From positions 20,674,740 through 20,738,739 of the forward strand of contig NC_135561.1 in the NCBI RefSeq assembly GCF_964340395.1: a stretch of DNA of 64,000 bases. Direction: 5' to 3'. A program made the position numbers and the translations under genes. The stretch is from Glandiceps talaboti (lineage: Eukaryota; Hemichordata; Enteropneusta; Spengelidae). Below are positions 24,646 through 35,796 of the stretch, piece by piece. The first letter of the stretch is position 1. Each line of letters opens with the position of its first letter. Below the pieces are notes generated by a model, which saw nothing but the letters and a program-made list of their open reading frames with translations, was not told the DNA's origin and did not search any database.

Positions 24646-25772
24646 GTCCAATTACTTGGAGTCTGCATCATCAGTTGCTGTTTGTGGCATAAATGTATGA
24701 TAAATATGTACATTAGAAACAATTGATTTGTTGAACAAATTTTTAGACATTCAAAAATGAATACGTAGTCGTGGGTGACATACAAGTATGTAATTTGCCA
24801 AATAGTGCTCCACATCTTACAGCAAGAGCATTTTGCAAATTGGGGAAACAGGTAGTATGCTAACATTCAACAGAGCACAGCACAGGACATCCGGACAGCA
24901 ACATCAACATGATCAAGGATTAATAACTCGTTTAGTTCCACTAGGGACGACCCAGAAGAAGACATTTCGCCCCGGCCCCACATTTTCAGCGTGATCTCGA
25001 CTTTTTTGCCCTAATGTTTCCAGTTCGACATCATATCGGAGCGGAAAAAGCCTCGAAATCACAACAAATTCTACATATTAGTATTATTACATCTGGACAT
25101 TGAGGTTTTCCTGCATGTTTGACTCCACCTGGAGTGTTGTGCAGATCAAGGTATCCTCCAGCCATGATCTGGGTTAGGGAGTGATCAGTTTTTACGGCCG
25201 GGGGTGGGCCGGTGACTTTTTGTTCATGATGTACTTAAAAATAGTGACCCCCTGCAATTCATTCCCAAACCACCCCCCTCCCCCTCTGACAAATAAAAAA
25301 ACACAATGACCCGCCCCCCCCATCTGTTGACAAGAAACACTCTTTTTGTTCTTGCAAAAGGCACTCTATTCTCAAAGCATAATACCGCACACTGCACAGT
25401 TAATTTTACATGTTACATTTTCAGTAATTTTAAGTGTATCTGGTAAATTGCTATCCCAAATCCATTGCTTCACATGTATAAAGCTCTTTAGATAGGAACC
25501 CTATGAAAAGTATGATTGTGTGTTCATGGACGTACACAATATTCATGGTTTAGTAATCAAAAGTTCTAGGATATCTCTTAGATTGAGCGAACTATTAATA
25601 TTTATTAATTCAGCTAATTATCAAGTACAGTATTATAAATGGAGTTAATATACTTGCAAACCCATGTCAATAACTGTCACACATAATGATGTACTCGCAT
25701 CATATAATGAATTGTTTACATCATATAAAGATATGTTCACATCATATAGTCAATATATTGTTTTCTTTAGAC
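24646..25772 (+). other. Intron, G-rich MITE-like patch
   Basis: About 25155-25330 has CCGGGGGTGGGCCGGTGACTTTTTG and C-rich tracts resembling the internal sequence of the MITE at 62107-62769. Otherwise no feature seen. Confidence 0.3.
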
Positions 25773-27610
25773 TTAAAGTGTACATGCAAAGGTACATACT
25801 TTTTTTCGTAATTATGTTTATTTTGCCATAAAAATAAATGAAATTGCATTCATACCTCTAAATATTGCGCGCATTGGCAAGAAAGTCGCAAAAATACTTG
25901 CCCCCTTAATCCCCTGTGCTTCGACTAACTTCGGCACCGCAACCAGCTCACGAAAGGTGCCGAGGTCCCACGTGTTACAAAAGCCTTCTAAGCCTTTGTG
26001 TAATGTTTACTTATGAATTACTAATTACGCTTGCCATATAGTATTATCTGTAACTGTACATATTGTGGTGTACCAGTTTAGTCTTCCGACAACAATGGTT
26101 CCTTGGTGTTTTGTCGGCAGCACCCGCAGTGAAACATCACCCTACACACATTTCCGAGTGATATAACTGAGTAGGTAATAATGGGTGAAGGCAGTTGAAA
26201 TCACGTAAAAACTGGACAGTGCAGTGACGCCATACAGTGAAAGTCGGTAAATGTTACCGGGGCCGGGGTTCTCCACGCCACCGGTGTAGCCATGATCAAA
26301 GTGAAAAAAGGAAGACAAATAAAATAATTTGAAATGATGTTTTCAAGAAAGCAAGTTAGCTTCATAAAATATTTTCATTACGATAGCATTTGTTTTTAAA
26401 CAATGCGTAGTCCGATTGTATGTTTTGATTTCCATGTTGCTGGGAGTCGATCGTTTTCATTGTGATACATCACATACATCGTCGGAATCATATCAAAGTA
26501 AAAAGACGCAACGCTCATTATAATGTTGCTATTTTTGTTTCCATTGTTTTGTCTACATGAACAATTACTGTGTCATGCCAATCACATGTCAAAAGTGGAT
26601 GGACACAGCAAAGTACAGTCAGCACTAAGCTTCACGCTCCCAGGTCAAATAACTTCCACAACGTAAGACATGTCTATCCATAAAAAAAACTCAAACAAAA
26701 ATGGTCGGAGACAACACACCACAGTACGACCGGCTTCAGTGAACATGGGCCGTGCTTTGAAAGAAGATGAAACCACTTCATGTCACTGTGTGGATGGTAA
26801 TGAACGCAGTAAAAAATGAAATAAAGTACGTGTACACATAGCTTTCAAGAGGGACGGTTATCCAACAAAACGTTCTGCTCTAACGAATTTGTGGGTCTAC
26901 TTTCGCGAAGATTTTGAATGGTCATAGATTGAATGTACTGTTACAACACGCTACATTTGAACAACTTGAGAGAATATTATGGGGAACTCTTGAAGCCATT
27001 CTCATTCTCTGTATGTTTGATGGGTATGGAAATATTAGATAATTTTCGTTTCGATTACATTGTCTGCAGGAGCTGTTTTTCACCCATTGAATAGTTATGT
27101 CAACAAAGGACGCTGATAACAGCATCCACTTTATGTAAACAACACGGCTTCACTAGGACATACTCATTCACTGCCAGAGGAACTATCGTTACTGCTAGCG
27201 GTCGGTTCGAATGAATTTGGTTAAATCACACCATCAGATGTTAATGCTGGAGTGTATTGCTCTACGCTTGAGGAATCTGATCAATATTCAACGTCGGGTT
27301 CTGGCGAAAACGGGTTTTGAAGTTGACCTTCTGGTTCGACCATAATGGCTTTGCATGTAAAGATACACTGACGAATGCGTTTGTGTTCCCGAAGTGACGT
27401 CATAAAGTTCCAAATCCTGTCCTATCCATATGCAAATAAGAGGTACTTACCTGAAGGTGCTCTGTGGCTGAGCCAAGAGTGCCTCATTTTTTCGCGCAAT
27501 TTCTCGTGTTAGAATTATATTGTACTATTACAAACCCGATTTCCTTTATTTTTATGGCAAAATAAACATAATTACGAAAAAAAGTATGTACCTTTGCATG
27601 TACACTTTAA
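25773..27610. mobile_element. Non-autonomous TIR element, TTAA-flanked
   Basis: Nearly perfect terminal inverted repeats of about 70 bp. The left end reads TTAAAGTGTACATGCAAAGG from 25773 and continues through CGTAATTATGTTTATTTTGCC. The right end is its reverse complement, finishing at 27610. The symmetry stops exactly at TTAA on both sides, so TTAA is either the target duplication (a piggyBac-like hallmark) or part of the repeat. The 1.8-kb interior has no transposase frame, so it is a MITE or a deletion derivative. Confidence 0.72.
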
Positions 27611-28477
27611 CACAACTGTGGCTTTCCATACTTGTACACGTTTGCACTCCTCAAGGTTTTGAATAATGAAATGTGATAAATGTCATTGTTTCAAAACAGA
27701 AATTAAAAAATGTCATAAAAATGTTTTCTGTACTACAGCAGTTTCTAAACTAGATTACTAACTCAATTCACTTACTACTGACTATGTTGTCCAGTATATT
27801 GTTGGCAACATGATAGCCTTGAAAATAAATACACTCTAATACCAAGGAAATGTAACATTATGATCTGCTGACAAAATTTTACTCTCAGTATACAGTCACT
27901 CAATGTTGATACTAGATATTCCAGAGTAGATGTAAAATATACTTTTTCTCATAACTTTGCACCATGTCAGTACTATAGAAGTTCTGGCTACAGTAAATAG
28001 CCCTTTACTAGATCATCATCAAACAAGTCTGTGTTTATAACTTTGTTTATCAGTCATTCACACAATATATATTCCCTGAGAATCCGATTAATATTATATT
28101 CACCTTGGAATATATTTCTTTCTTGTAGTTTATGGTGTAAAACAATAGCAAGAGAAAAGGGGGTTTCACATGTAGCCTAGTAACATGTATTAAACTTGGT
28201 GATGGTCACAGGTGTCAGAGAAGAAGTGAAACACAAACACAGAAAAGTTATTTTTATAAGACATGTAGTTCGTACTATAGCTTTGCCAAGTAACAGTACA
28301 ATAGTTTGTACATGTATGATAAATCAACATATTTGGGGTGATATCAGTAGGTAAAAAAACTAATTCTTTTAGTAAGGCCTCAGAACCCCTTCCTCACCCC
28401 TTCTAACTAAATTGGTAAAATTGTTGCAGACAGCACATGTAGTGCTATGAATACAAAACCAGTATGTAGTGAGGAAA
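27611..28477 (+). other. Intron, no feature recognised
   Basis: Low-complexity AT-rich sequence without gene or repeat signature. Confidence 0.5.
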
Positions 28478-28732
28478 AAATATGAAAATCGATTTGCAAA
28501 TGAAAATGGAAGTGAAAACGAATTTGAAATGAAAATCGATTTGCAAATGAAAATGGAAGTGAAAACGAATTTGAAATGAAAATGAATTTGCAAATGAAAG
28601 TGAAAACGAATTTGAAATGAAAATCGATTTGCAAATGAAAATGGAAGTGAAAACGAATTTGAAATGAAAATCGATTTGCAAATGAAAATGGAAGTGAAAA
28701 CGAATTTGAAATGATAATTAATTTGCAAATGA
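28478..28732. repeat. 41/47-bp tandem repeat, copy 2 (inverted)
   Basis: Reverse complement of the repeat at 22735-23140 (ATCGATTTGCAAATGAAAAT, GGAAGTGAAAACGAATTTG). It abuts the 40-bp satellite directly. The three minus-strand frames are artefacts. Confidence 0.92.
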
Positions 28733-30725
28733 TATGAGGTGTACACATCTGTATTCTTAGTGTTTACTGTGCTACAAGGTGTACACATCTGTATTCTTAG
28801 TGTTTACTGTGATATGAGGTGTACACATCTGTATTCTTAGTGTTTACTGTGCTACAAGGTGTACACATCTGTATTCTTAGTGTTTACTGTGATATGAGAT
28901 GTACACATCTGTATTCTTAGTGTTTACTGTGATATGAGGTGTACACATCTGTATTCGTAGTGTTTACTGTGCTACAAGGTGTACACATCTGTATTCTTAG
29001 TGTTTACTGTGATGAGGTGTACACATCTGTATTCTTAGTGTTTACTGTGCTACAAGGTGTACACATCTGTATTCTTAGTGTTTACTGTGATATGAGGTGT
29101 ACACATCTGTATTCGTAGTGTTTACTGTGCTACAAGGTGTACACATCTGTATTCTTAGTGTTTACTGTGATATGAGGTGTACACATCTGTATTCTTGGTG
29201 GTTACTGTGCTACGAGATGTACACATCTGTATTCTTAGTGTTTACTGAGATATGAGGTGTACACATCTGTATTCTTAGTGTTTACTGTGCTACGAGGTGT
29301 ACACATCTGTATTCTTAGTGTTTACTGTGATATGAGGTGTACACATCTGTATTCTTAGTGTTTACTGTGATATGAGGTGTACACATCTGTATTCTTAGTG
29401 TTTACTGTGCTACAAGGTGTACACATCTGTATCCTTAGTGTTTACTGTGCTACGAGATGTACACATCTGTATTCTTAGTGTTTACTGTGATATGAGGTGT
29501 ACACATCTGTATTCTTAGTGTTTACTGTGCTACGAGATGTACACATCTGTATTCTTAGTGTTTACTGTGCTACAAGGTGTACACATCTGTATTCTTAGTG
29601 TTTACTGTGCTACGAGATGTACACATCTGTATTCTTAGTGTTTACTGTGCTACGAGGTGTACACATCTGTATTCTTAGTGTTTACTGTGCTACGAGATGT
29701 ACACATCTGTATTCTTAGTGTTTACTGTGCTACGAGATGTACACATCTGTATTCTTAGTGTTTACTGTGCTACGAGATGTACACATCTGTATTCTTAGTG
29801 TTTACTGTGCTACGAGATGTACACATCTGTATTCTTAGTGTTTACTGTGCTACGAGATGTACACATCTGTATTCTTAGTGTTTACTGTGATATGAGGTGT
29901 ACACATCTGTATTCTTAGTGTTTACTGTGCTACGAGATGTACACATCTGTATTCTTAGTGTTTACTGTGCTACAAGGTGTACACATCTGTATTCTTAGTG
30001 TTTACTGTGCTACGAGGTGTACACATCTGTATTCTTAGTGTTTACTGTGCTACGAGGTGTACACATCTGTATTCTTAGTGTTTACTGTGCTACGAGATGT
30101 ACACATCTGTATTCTTAGTGTTTACTGTGCTACGAGATGTACACATCTGTATTCTTAGTGTTTACTGTGCTACGAGATGTACACATCTGTATTCTTAGTG
30201 TTTACTGTGCTACGAGATGTACACATCTGTATCCTTAGTGTTTACTGTGCTACGAGATGTACACATCTGTATTCTTAGTGTTTACTGTGCTACAAGGTGT
30301 ACACATCTGTATTCTTAGTGTTTACTGTGCTACAAGGTGTACACATCTGTATTCTTAGTGTTTACTGTGCTACGAGATGTACACATCTGTATTCTTAGTG
30401 TTTACTGTGCTACGAGGTGAATACATCTGTATTCTTAGTGTTTACTGTGCTACGAGGTGTATACATCTGTATGCCATAATGTTTACTGTGCTACGAGGTG
30501 TATACATCTGTATGCCATAATGTTTACTGTGCTACGAGGTGTATACATCTGTATGCCATAATGTTTACTGTGCTACGAGGTGTATACATCTGTATGCTAT
30601 AATGTTTACTGTGCTACGAGGTGTATACATCTGTATGCTATAATGTTTACTGTGATACGATGTGTACACGTTAGTATCCTTAGTGTTTACCGTGTTAACA
30701 GATGTACACATCTGTATCCTTTGGT
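28733..30725. repeat. 40-bp satellite array, about 50 copies
   Basis: Continuous 40-bp head-to-tail units such as TTTACTGTGCTACGAGATGT + ACACATCTGTATTCTTAGTG. Variants (TATGAG or TACAAG for TACGAG) are interspersed. The last units (about 30410-30650) form a separate subfamily with TATACATCTGTATGCCATAATG-type ends. In the AGATGT-AC-ACATCT variant each unit holds a 6-bp hairpin. There are no spacers between units. Confidence 0.97.
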
Positions 30726-30908
30726 GGTTAGTTTTTTTATTATCAATTATACATATCTTTATATCCCACGGGGTTTAAAGGTATGCCAGATGTGTCATTA
30801 AAACAAGGAGTACAAAGTCTATAGCTTGAGTATTTTAATTGTTTCATAATTGTCATTTCCTTGTTTATATACTTTTAACAATGTTTTTTTTTAAATCTTC
30901 TTTTTTAG

Positions 30909-31370
30909 ACTTTGGAAAGACCTTACCACCAACAAGATGTGAGCAAATACACGATTTAACACAGTTACAGTGTGGTCTAGTAGGTCTGTCACCTGATGAA
31001 GGCTGCTGGATAATGAAGTGTAACGCTTATGGGGATTTTGAGCAGGTTCAGTGTGTCAAATCTAAATCATTCCATTATTGTTGGTGTGTTAATATACTCG
31101 GCGGAGTTATAGATGGCACAGGAACTTTGGGAAGTTCACCGAATTGTATAGTTAATGTGGGAAGTCGTAGTAAAATGAAAATAATGGTAAATACTCCCAT
31201 TGACTCTTTTACCGGTTACGAAGATTCGACCAAAGATATGCCAATGGAAATGTCAACGGAGTCAGAAGAATATACTACCCAATATATGACGAGGGAAACT
31301 TCGACGGAGTCTGCAGACACATCAATAACGTACGAAATTGTCCAGAGCACTGAAATTGTTGAAGAAATGT
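30909..31370 (+). CDS. Thyroglobulin type-1-like domain exon 3
   Basis: A 462-nt phase 1-1 exon (acceptor TTTTTTAG, donor GTAAGT). The domain reads PTRCEQIHDLTQLQC, GCWIMKCNAYGDFEQVQC, YCWCVNILGG and PNC, with eight cysteines in the same layout as the sister exons. It is followed by about 65 residues rich in Ser, Thr and Glu (PMEMSTESEEYTT, TRETSTESADTS), a probable O-glycosylated spacer. Element 1 starts only 54 bp past this exon's donor. Confidence 0.84.
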
Positions 31371-31424
31371 GTAAGTTTTATGTTTGTTATATATAATCTA
31401 ATGTTTAAGATAACCAGCTGTAAG

Positions 31425-32138
31425 TGTTACAACGCTGAATTTGGTGGCTGCAACGTTAACCCGTGTTCAGCGGTAAACTTTGGACTCGCCCGGATAGCAA
31501 TCTGAGAGGTACCGATTTCACGAAACAGTGCTCTGTAAAAAGAAGAAACTCACAAGGACACAAATATTACTTTTGTGTTGAATGACTTATACGATTTGCA
31601 GCATAGGGAGCTATTCGCCTCAGTTCCAGTCAATTACAGTTAATTGTCAAAGTTCTTTCAAGTAATTTCAGCTCAGCTCACAATTTCTCAAGAACCCGCT
31701 GGTATCGCTCTTCACTTCAGTCGCCAACTGACTTAGTCTCCGGAATAGCGAATTCCACAGCTACTTCAAACGCATACGTCATCAACATTTTTATTTAAAA
31801 CATCGTTCATTCCGTATTACAAATATGGTTAACAAACAAATTGTTTACAACAAAAGATTCTCTCTTAACCTTATTTAGTAAATGTTTATTAATATAATTA
31901 ATTCAATTCAGCAATAGCCAGTTTATTGACCCGTGCTAAATAATTCTAGCTAGACAGCTGTTGATTCAATTGGGACACAATTTATCACTCTAAGATGACA
32001 TGTGACCTCTACTCATTAGGATAGAATAACATTACTTGACCCGGCTCTGTCTCATTAATCAATGTGACCTTATCACTTGTGTCTTTTGTCAACAGAGGAA
32101 TTATCAAATCTTAAATGTTTATTTTGTGACTCGTAACA
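31425..32138 (-). repeat. Element 1, 3' LTR
   Basis: A 714-bp direct copy of 43147-43860, with TG...CA termini and a short inverted TGTTAC/GTAACA. Preceded by target duplication TAAG at 31421-31424. Confidence 0.96.
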
Positions 32139-32150
32139 CCATTCCCCCCG
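32139..32150 (-). other. Element 1, polypurine tract
   Basis: In sense this reads CGGGGGGAATGG directly before the 3' LTR, the expected primer for plus-strand DNA synthesis. Confidence 0.8.
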
Positions 32151-32359
32151 TCAAAATATGTTTTGTCCCCAAAACACGTAACCAGCCTAATTGTAAGAGA
32201 AGCTAATTTAGGTTACAAAATATTGGGAAGAGCGAAAGTGATGGTACCGAAAGATGAAGGTCACATACTGTCAAAGAGATTATTGAGGACAGACGAGCCC
32301 GTATAGTTTATATCATACATCAAGTCAAGTAAAGTTTGATAAATATAAAGTAAAGAAGG

Positions 32360-32394
<35 letters not shown>

Positions 32395-33025
32395 GTAAAA
32401 ACCTGATAATCCGTAAAAATTTGGAAAGTCGGAAATGTGAAGATAGCTTAAATGCCAAAGAAATGGTAAAAGGGTTTGTTGAGATGTCGTGAGACAAAGG
32501 TTTTGTAATATCGATCAAAATTTGTTCACAAAATTCACTTATTTAGCTTAATTAACTTAATTATCTTAAATAATTCTTAATTATAAAAGGCAAAAAGAGT
32601 TGCAAAATTGTTCTTAATTGAAAATTTAAATCGTCAAAATGTTTCATGTGAACTTGTAAAAGTTCAAAACTGTCCGAGAGTCTAAGAGTTCAAATTCATT
32701 TCAACAATTAGAGTTGAAAATGTTAAGAGTTCAAAAGTTTGTGTCTTCATATAATAATATTGAGGAACTGAAAAGAAACGTCAATATGATGACGTGAAAG
32801 TTGAAAGTAGCTCAACAACTTTGTTCCTTAAAGACATTTAAAAGTTAAAGTATTGAGATCACAACTGTCTCTCAATTTTCAGTGTGAAAGTTATCTCAAT
32901 GTTCAGAGACTAAAAGTCCTTAATTAAATCTAATTAGACGTCAAAATAAAATAGGTACCATTAAAACAATTAATTGTTCATTAAATTTGATAACTGTTAA
33001 CCATCAAAATTCCAGCGATTGTTCC
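32151..33025 (-). other. Element 1, 3' noncoding region
   Basis: About 0.9 kb between env and the purine tract, with no open frame. It contains a 30-nt A run in sense (32361-32390). Confidence 0.6.
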
Positions 33026-35527
33026 TTAAATTGTAAACCATGTCAAGTTCAAGGGGTCACATTTCGGAATAGAGTTTTGAGGTTGAAGTGGAGTCGCAGT
33101 TGCACTAGTCTGTCGGCTAATGTCGTTACCGTTGCTAGCGTGGATGTCTGTCGTCACACCACTTAATCTACTGTTTACGAGTCTAGCATCTTCATGAATG
33201 AAGGGGCCCTGTAAAGGGTTGTCATGAATTGTGCAACTAGGCAAAGAGGTCATGTCCTTACTAGAATCACACATAGGATGATCTGAAATAGTAGGCAATA
33301 TCGGGATGACATGCATTTCATGATCAATTGGACTGGCCTCAGAAGCCGTTGTCTTAACCATCAGTTTGTGCCAATATTGTTTAATGGCACGTAGGCAGTA
33401 CTTATAAGTAATCATAAATATGATACAGAGAGCAAAAATACATATTGCCTCAACAATATATTTAATATAATCGGTGTTATGTGGAGGTTCAAATGGTTTT
33501 GTAGGGGATGGGTTTGTAGATATGAACCAAGAAATTTCCTGCGCTTCAACTCTTTTGGCCAATAAGATTTGCAACGCTATACTAAAATTTCTCATTTTCC
33601 ACATCAGATATATGGACAATGCCAAGTTAACACACGATAATGCTAGGGTCACCCAAATTGAATTTGGAAACATTGTAAATACTGATGGATCATCATTAAA
33701 GTTTATGTTCTCCTGCCGAAATTGATCCATAGGAGTAAGAAAGACTTTGGAATTATCACGAAGCATAGTGGCAGCACGATTCAAATCAATTTTGATATCG
33801 TTTTCTGTGCTTAAAGTTTGTTTCCACTCAGTCTCTAATATTTGTACATCTGGCAATTGAACTGATGTAGGATTGTCGCTTAAGGTAGATAATTTCAAAG
33901 TAGGAAGGGCTGTACTATATAAAGACATAAGAACCGGAATATTCAAAGTATGACTATATACGATATCATGATCTTGTTGGCAACTATTTCCCAAGGTATC
34001 TATGTAGTATTTTTTTGAGAATAGTAAACAACCGCAAGGTATCGTGATCACACAAAAATGACACTTTTCAATTTTCTGCAATATTGCATCATTACAAGAA
34101 AGATGCCAATCTGATGAATAACCCTGAATTAATACTTGCGAATTTCGCAGCACCTGGGCTCTTTGAATGCCTGTGTGACGAACAATTATTTGAGGATTAC
34201 ACCATTTCAAGACTTTAGAATGTTGATTCAATAATACTGCACGAGCACATGATGGTAAGTCTGGTTTCAAAATCGTGAGTGGTTGACAAATAAGAATGGA
34301 TAAACCTTGACATGTTTGAAATTCAGCTGTTGACATTTCTAGAAAATAATCTCCATTTCGCTGTATTGCAAAATAATTTGGCAAGTTATTTAAGACAGTA
34401 ACAGATTGTGAAATCGCAGTTCCGTTTGTATTTTGTGCTACTGATGGAAAGGAAGGAATTGGCAAATGAATTACCTTAAATACATCGAAAATCAATGAAT
34501 GACGACATAAAGGTACTGGAATATTGATGTAAATATTGTGGCCGTTTCTATAAAAAGTAGCTCCTTTTTGACGGTGATAATATGATGCGGTTTCGTGACA
34601 CAAATGATATTGTGAATATTTTTTCTGAAAGTTGTCTTGTAACTTTTGCAGTGAATTTTCTAAAAGTTTGGAAGAGACAAATTCTGGTGGTAAATAGCCT
34701 TCCAGCAAGGTTTGCATACCAATTAAACGTTCTGTAGCCTTGGCTATTAAAACATCCAATGTACGTGATCTATCATCCAGAGCATTTAAAAGTAACATAT
34801 AACGATGAAATTGATCATTTGAAAGATGATAACTATGGTCCTGTCGCTGTGTTTGTAATCGGAGTCGTTCAATGTCTGCTACTGCAAGAGTCAATTGTTC
34901 TACCGTTGAAAAAGTGTTATTGACAGAAGACCACAAATTGTCAATTCGTCGATTTGTAATCTTGAGTACGGAACTCAGGTCAGCACTAAAATGACGTAAT
35001 CCTGTACGTTGATTTGCTAGTTCTTGTTCAACTGATGAAATATGACGTGCTAAAATCGAGACATCTTTCGTTGTTGCTGTTCCAAATAGAGTTTTAGAAA
35101 TTTGCCCAATTATTGGCAAAATTGACCTGGTCTTTCGTTCTGAATTATAACCATTATCAAATCCCTTATTTCCATACTTGAATGATGAAAGTCGATCTAG
35201 TTCATTTAAGTAATGACGTAACTCTTTCAGCTTGTACTTTATACGATAGTTTAACGTCTTGATGGAAGCAGAGAATTCATCACACATAGCATCAGTAATA
35301 TTTAAAAGACACACCTGTTTATGCTGAAATGTTGATGTAACTTTCACAATCTCGTGTATATCCAGCCATGGAACCGCTATAGTGAGTGACCAACTGCTAG
35401 CAGAAGCTTCAATGACTGCTACCTTTTCGAAAATCACACCATAGTTTAGACGTTGTACATCATCTGTGGCCATGAAGTCATAATCCGAGTCACTTTTTTG
35501 CATATAATAATGGAAAAAGCATGACAT
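33026..35527 (-). CDS. env: Element 1 envelope-like protein (F-type)
   Basis: An 833-residue frame with class I fusion protein layout. A basic cleavage site RKTR (131-134) is followed by a hydrophobic, Gly-containing segment ending in FGT (135-150), as in baculovirus F proteins and insect errantivirus Env. Then comes a long helical region (about 155-310), a cysteine-rich part (CHFCVITIPCGC near 489-500) and two hydrophobic segments near 623-643 and 690-708, with a cytoplasmic tail of about 120 residues. The ATG used has no signal peptide; one is found in a different frame just upstream (35490-35579), so the start may be displaced by a one-base change. Probable role is membrane fusion for cell-to-cell spread; this is inference. 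The C-terminal third is homologous to 50488-51396 in element 2. Confidence 0.75.
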   Translation of the reverse strand: MSCFFHYYMQKSDSDYDFMATDDVQRLNYGVIFEKVAVIEASASSWSLTIAVPWLDIHEIVKVTSTFQHKQVCLLNITDAMCDEFSASIKTLNYRIKYKLKELRHYLNELDRLSSFKYGNKGFDNGYNSERKTRSILPIIGQISKTLFGTATTKDVSILARHISSVEQELANQRTGLRHFSADLSSVLKITNRRIDNLWSSVNNTFSTVEQLTLAVADIERLRLQTQRQDHSYHLSNDQFHRYMLLLNALDDRSRTLDVLIAKATERLIGMQTLLEGYLPPEFVSSKLLENSLQKLQDNFQKKYSQYHLCHETASYYHRQKGATFYRNGHNIYINIPVPLCRHSLIFDVFKVIHLPIPSFPSVAQNTNGTAISQSVTVLNNLPNYFAIQRNGDYFLEMSTAEFQTCQGLSILICQPLTILKPDLPSCARAVLLNQHSKVLKWCNPQIIVRHTGIQRAQVLRNSQVLIQGYSSDWHLSCNDAILQKIEKCHFCVITIPCGCLLFSKKYYIDTLGNSCQQDHDIVYSHTLNIPVLMSLYSTALPTLKLSTLSDNPTSVQLPDVQILETEWKQTLSTENDIKIDLNRAATMLRDNSKVFLTPMDQFRQENINFNDDPSVFTMFPNSIWVTLALSCVNLALSIYLMWKMRNFSIALQILLAKRVEAQEISWFISTNPSPTKPFEPPHNTDYIKYIVEAICIFALCIIFMITYKYCLRAIKQYWHKLMVKTTASEASPIDHEMHVIPILPTISDHPMCDSSKDMTSLPSCTIHDNPLQGPFIHEDARLVNSRLSGVTTDIHASNGNDISRQTSATATPLQPQNSIPKCDPLNLTWFTI

Positions 35528-35579
35528 AGAAGAAGACTGTTGCCTTTAGCATTGTAAACAGAAATGTTCTCCGGTCCAT
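35490..35579 (-). other. Short signal-peptide-like ORF overlapping env start
   Basis: A 29-codon frame opening with ATG at 35579 has a basic start, a hydrophobic core of about 15 residues and a small residue before two lysines, all typical of a signal peptide. It stops with TGA at 35490-35492, inside the first codons of env. The two frames differ by one position within a run of six A (in sense). Either the allele carries a one-base indel that separates env from its leader, or the two are joined by slippage or splicing. Confidence 0.6.
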
Positions 35580-35796
35580 GGTGATCGATGAAGTGAGCTA
35601 ATCAATGTTATCATTTAATGATGTGACCACGTAAGATATTTAAGAAATATTTACTTGTGTGATTTTGAAAGCGAGGCTGAGGATAGTCAGAAGTTATTTT
35701 ACCATATAAGGTCAGAGCATGACGGATATGGAGATAACAATCTATGTGAGGTATACGAAGAATTTGAGAGATGTTCGAAATTCTAGTCAATAGTGT

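Noticed and set aside
27445-27490. U1 snRNA start (TACTTACCTG)
   Set aside because: Only the first ten bases resemble U1; the following sequence does not match and it lies inside a MITE.
28733-30725. CRISPR-like regular repeats
   Set aside because: Units are contiguous 40-mers without unique spacers, in a eukaryotic intron; plain satellite.
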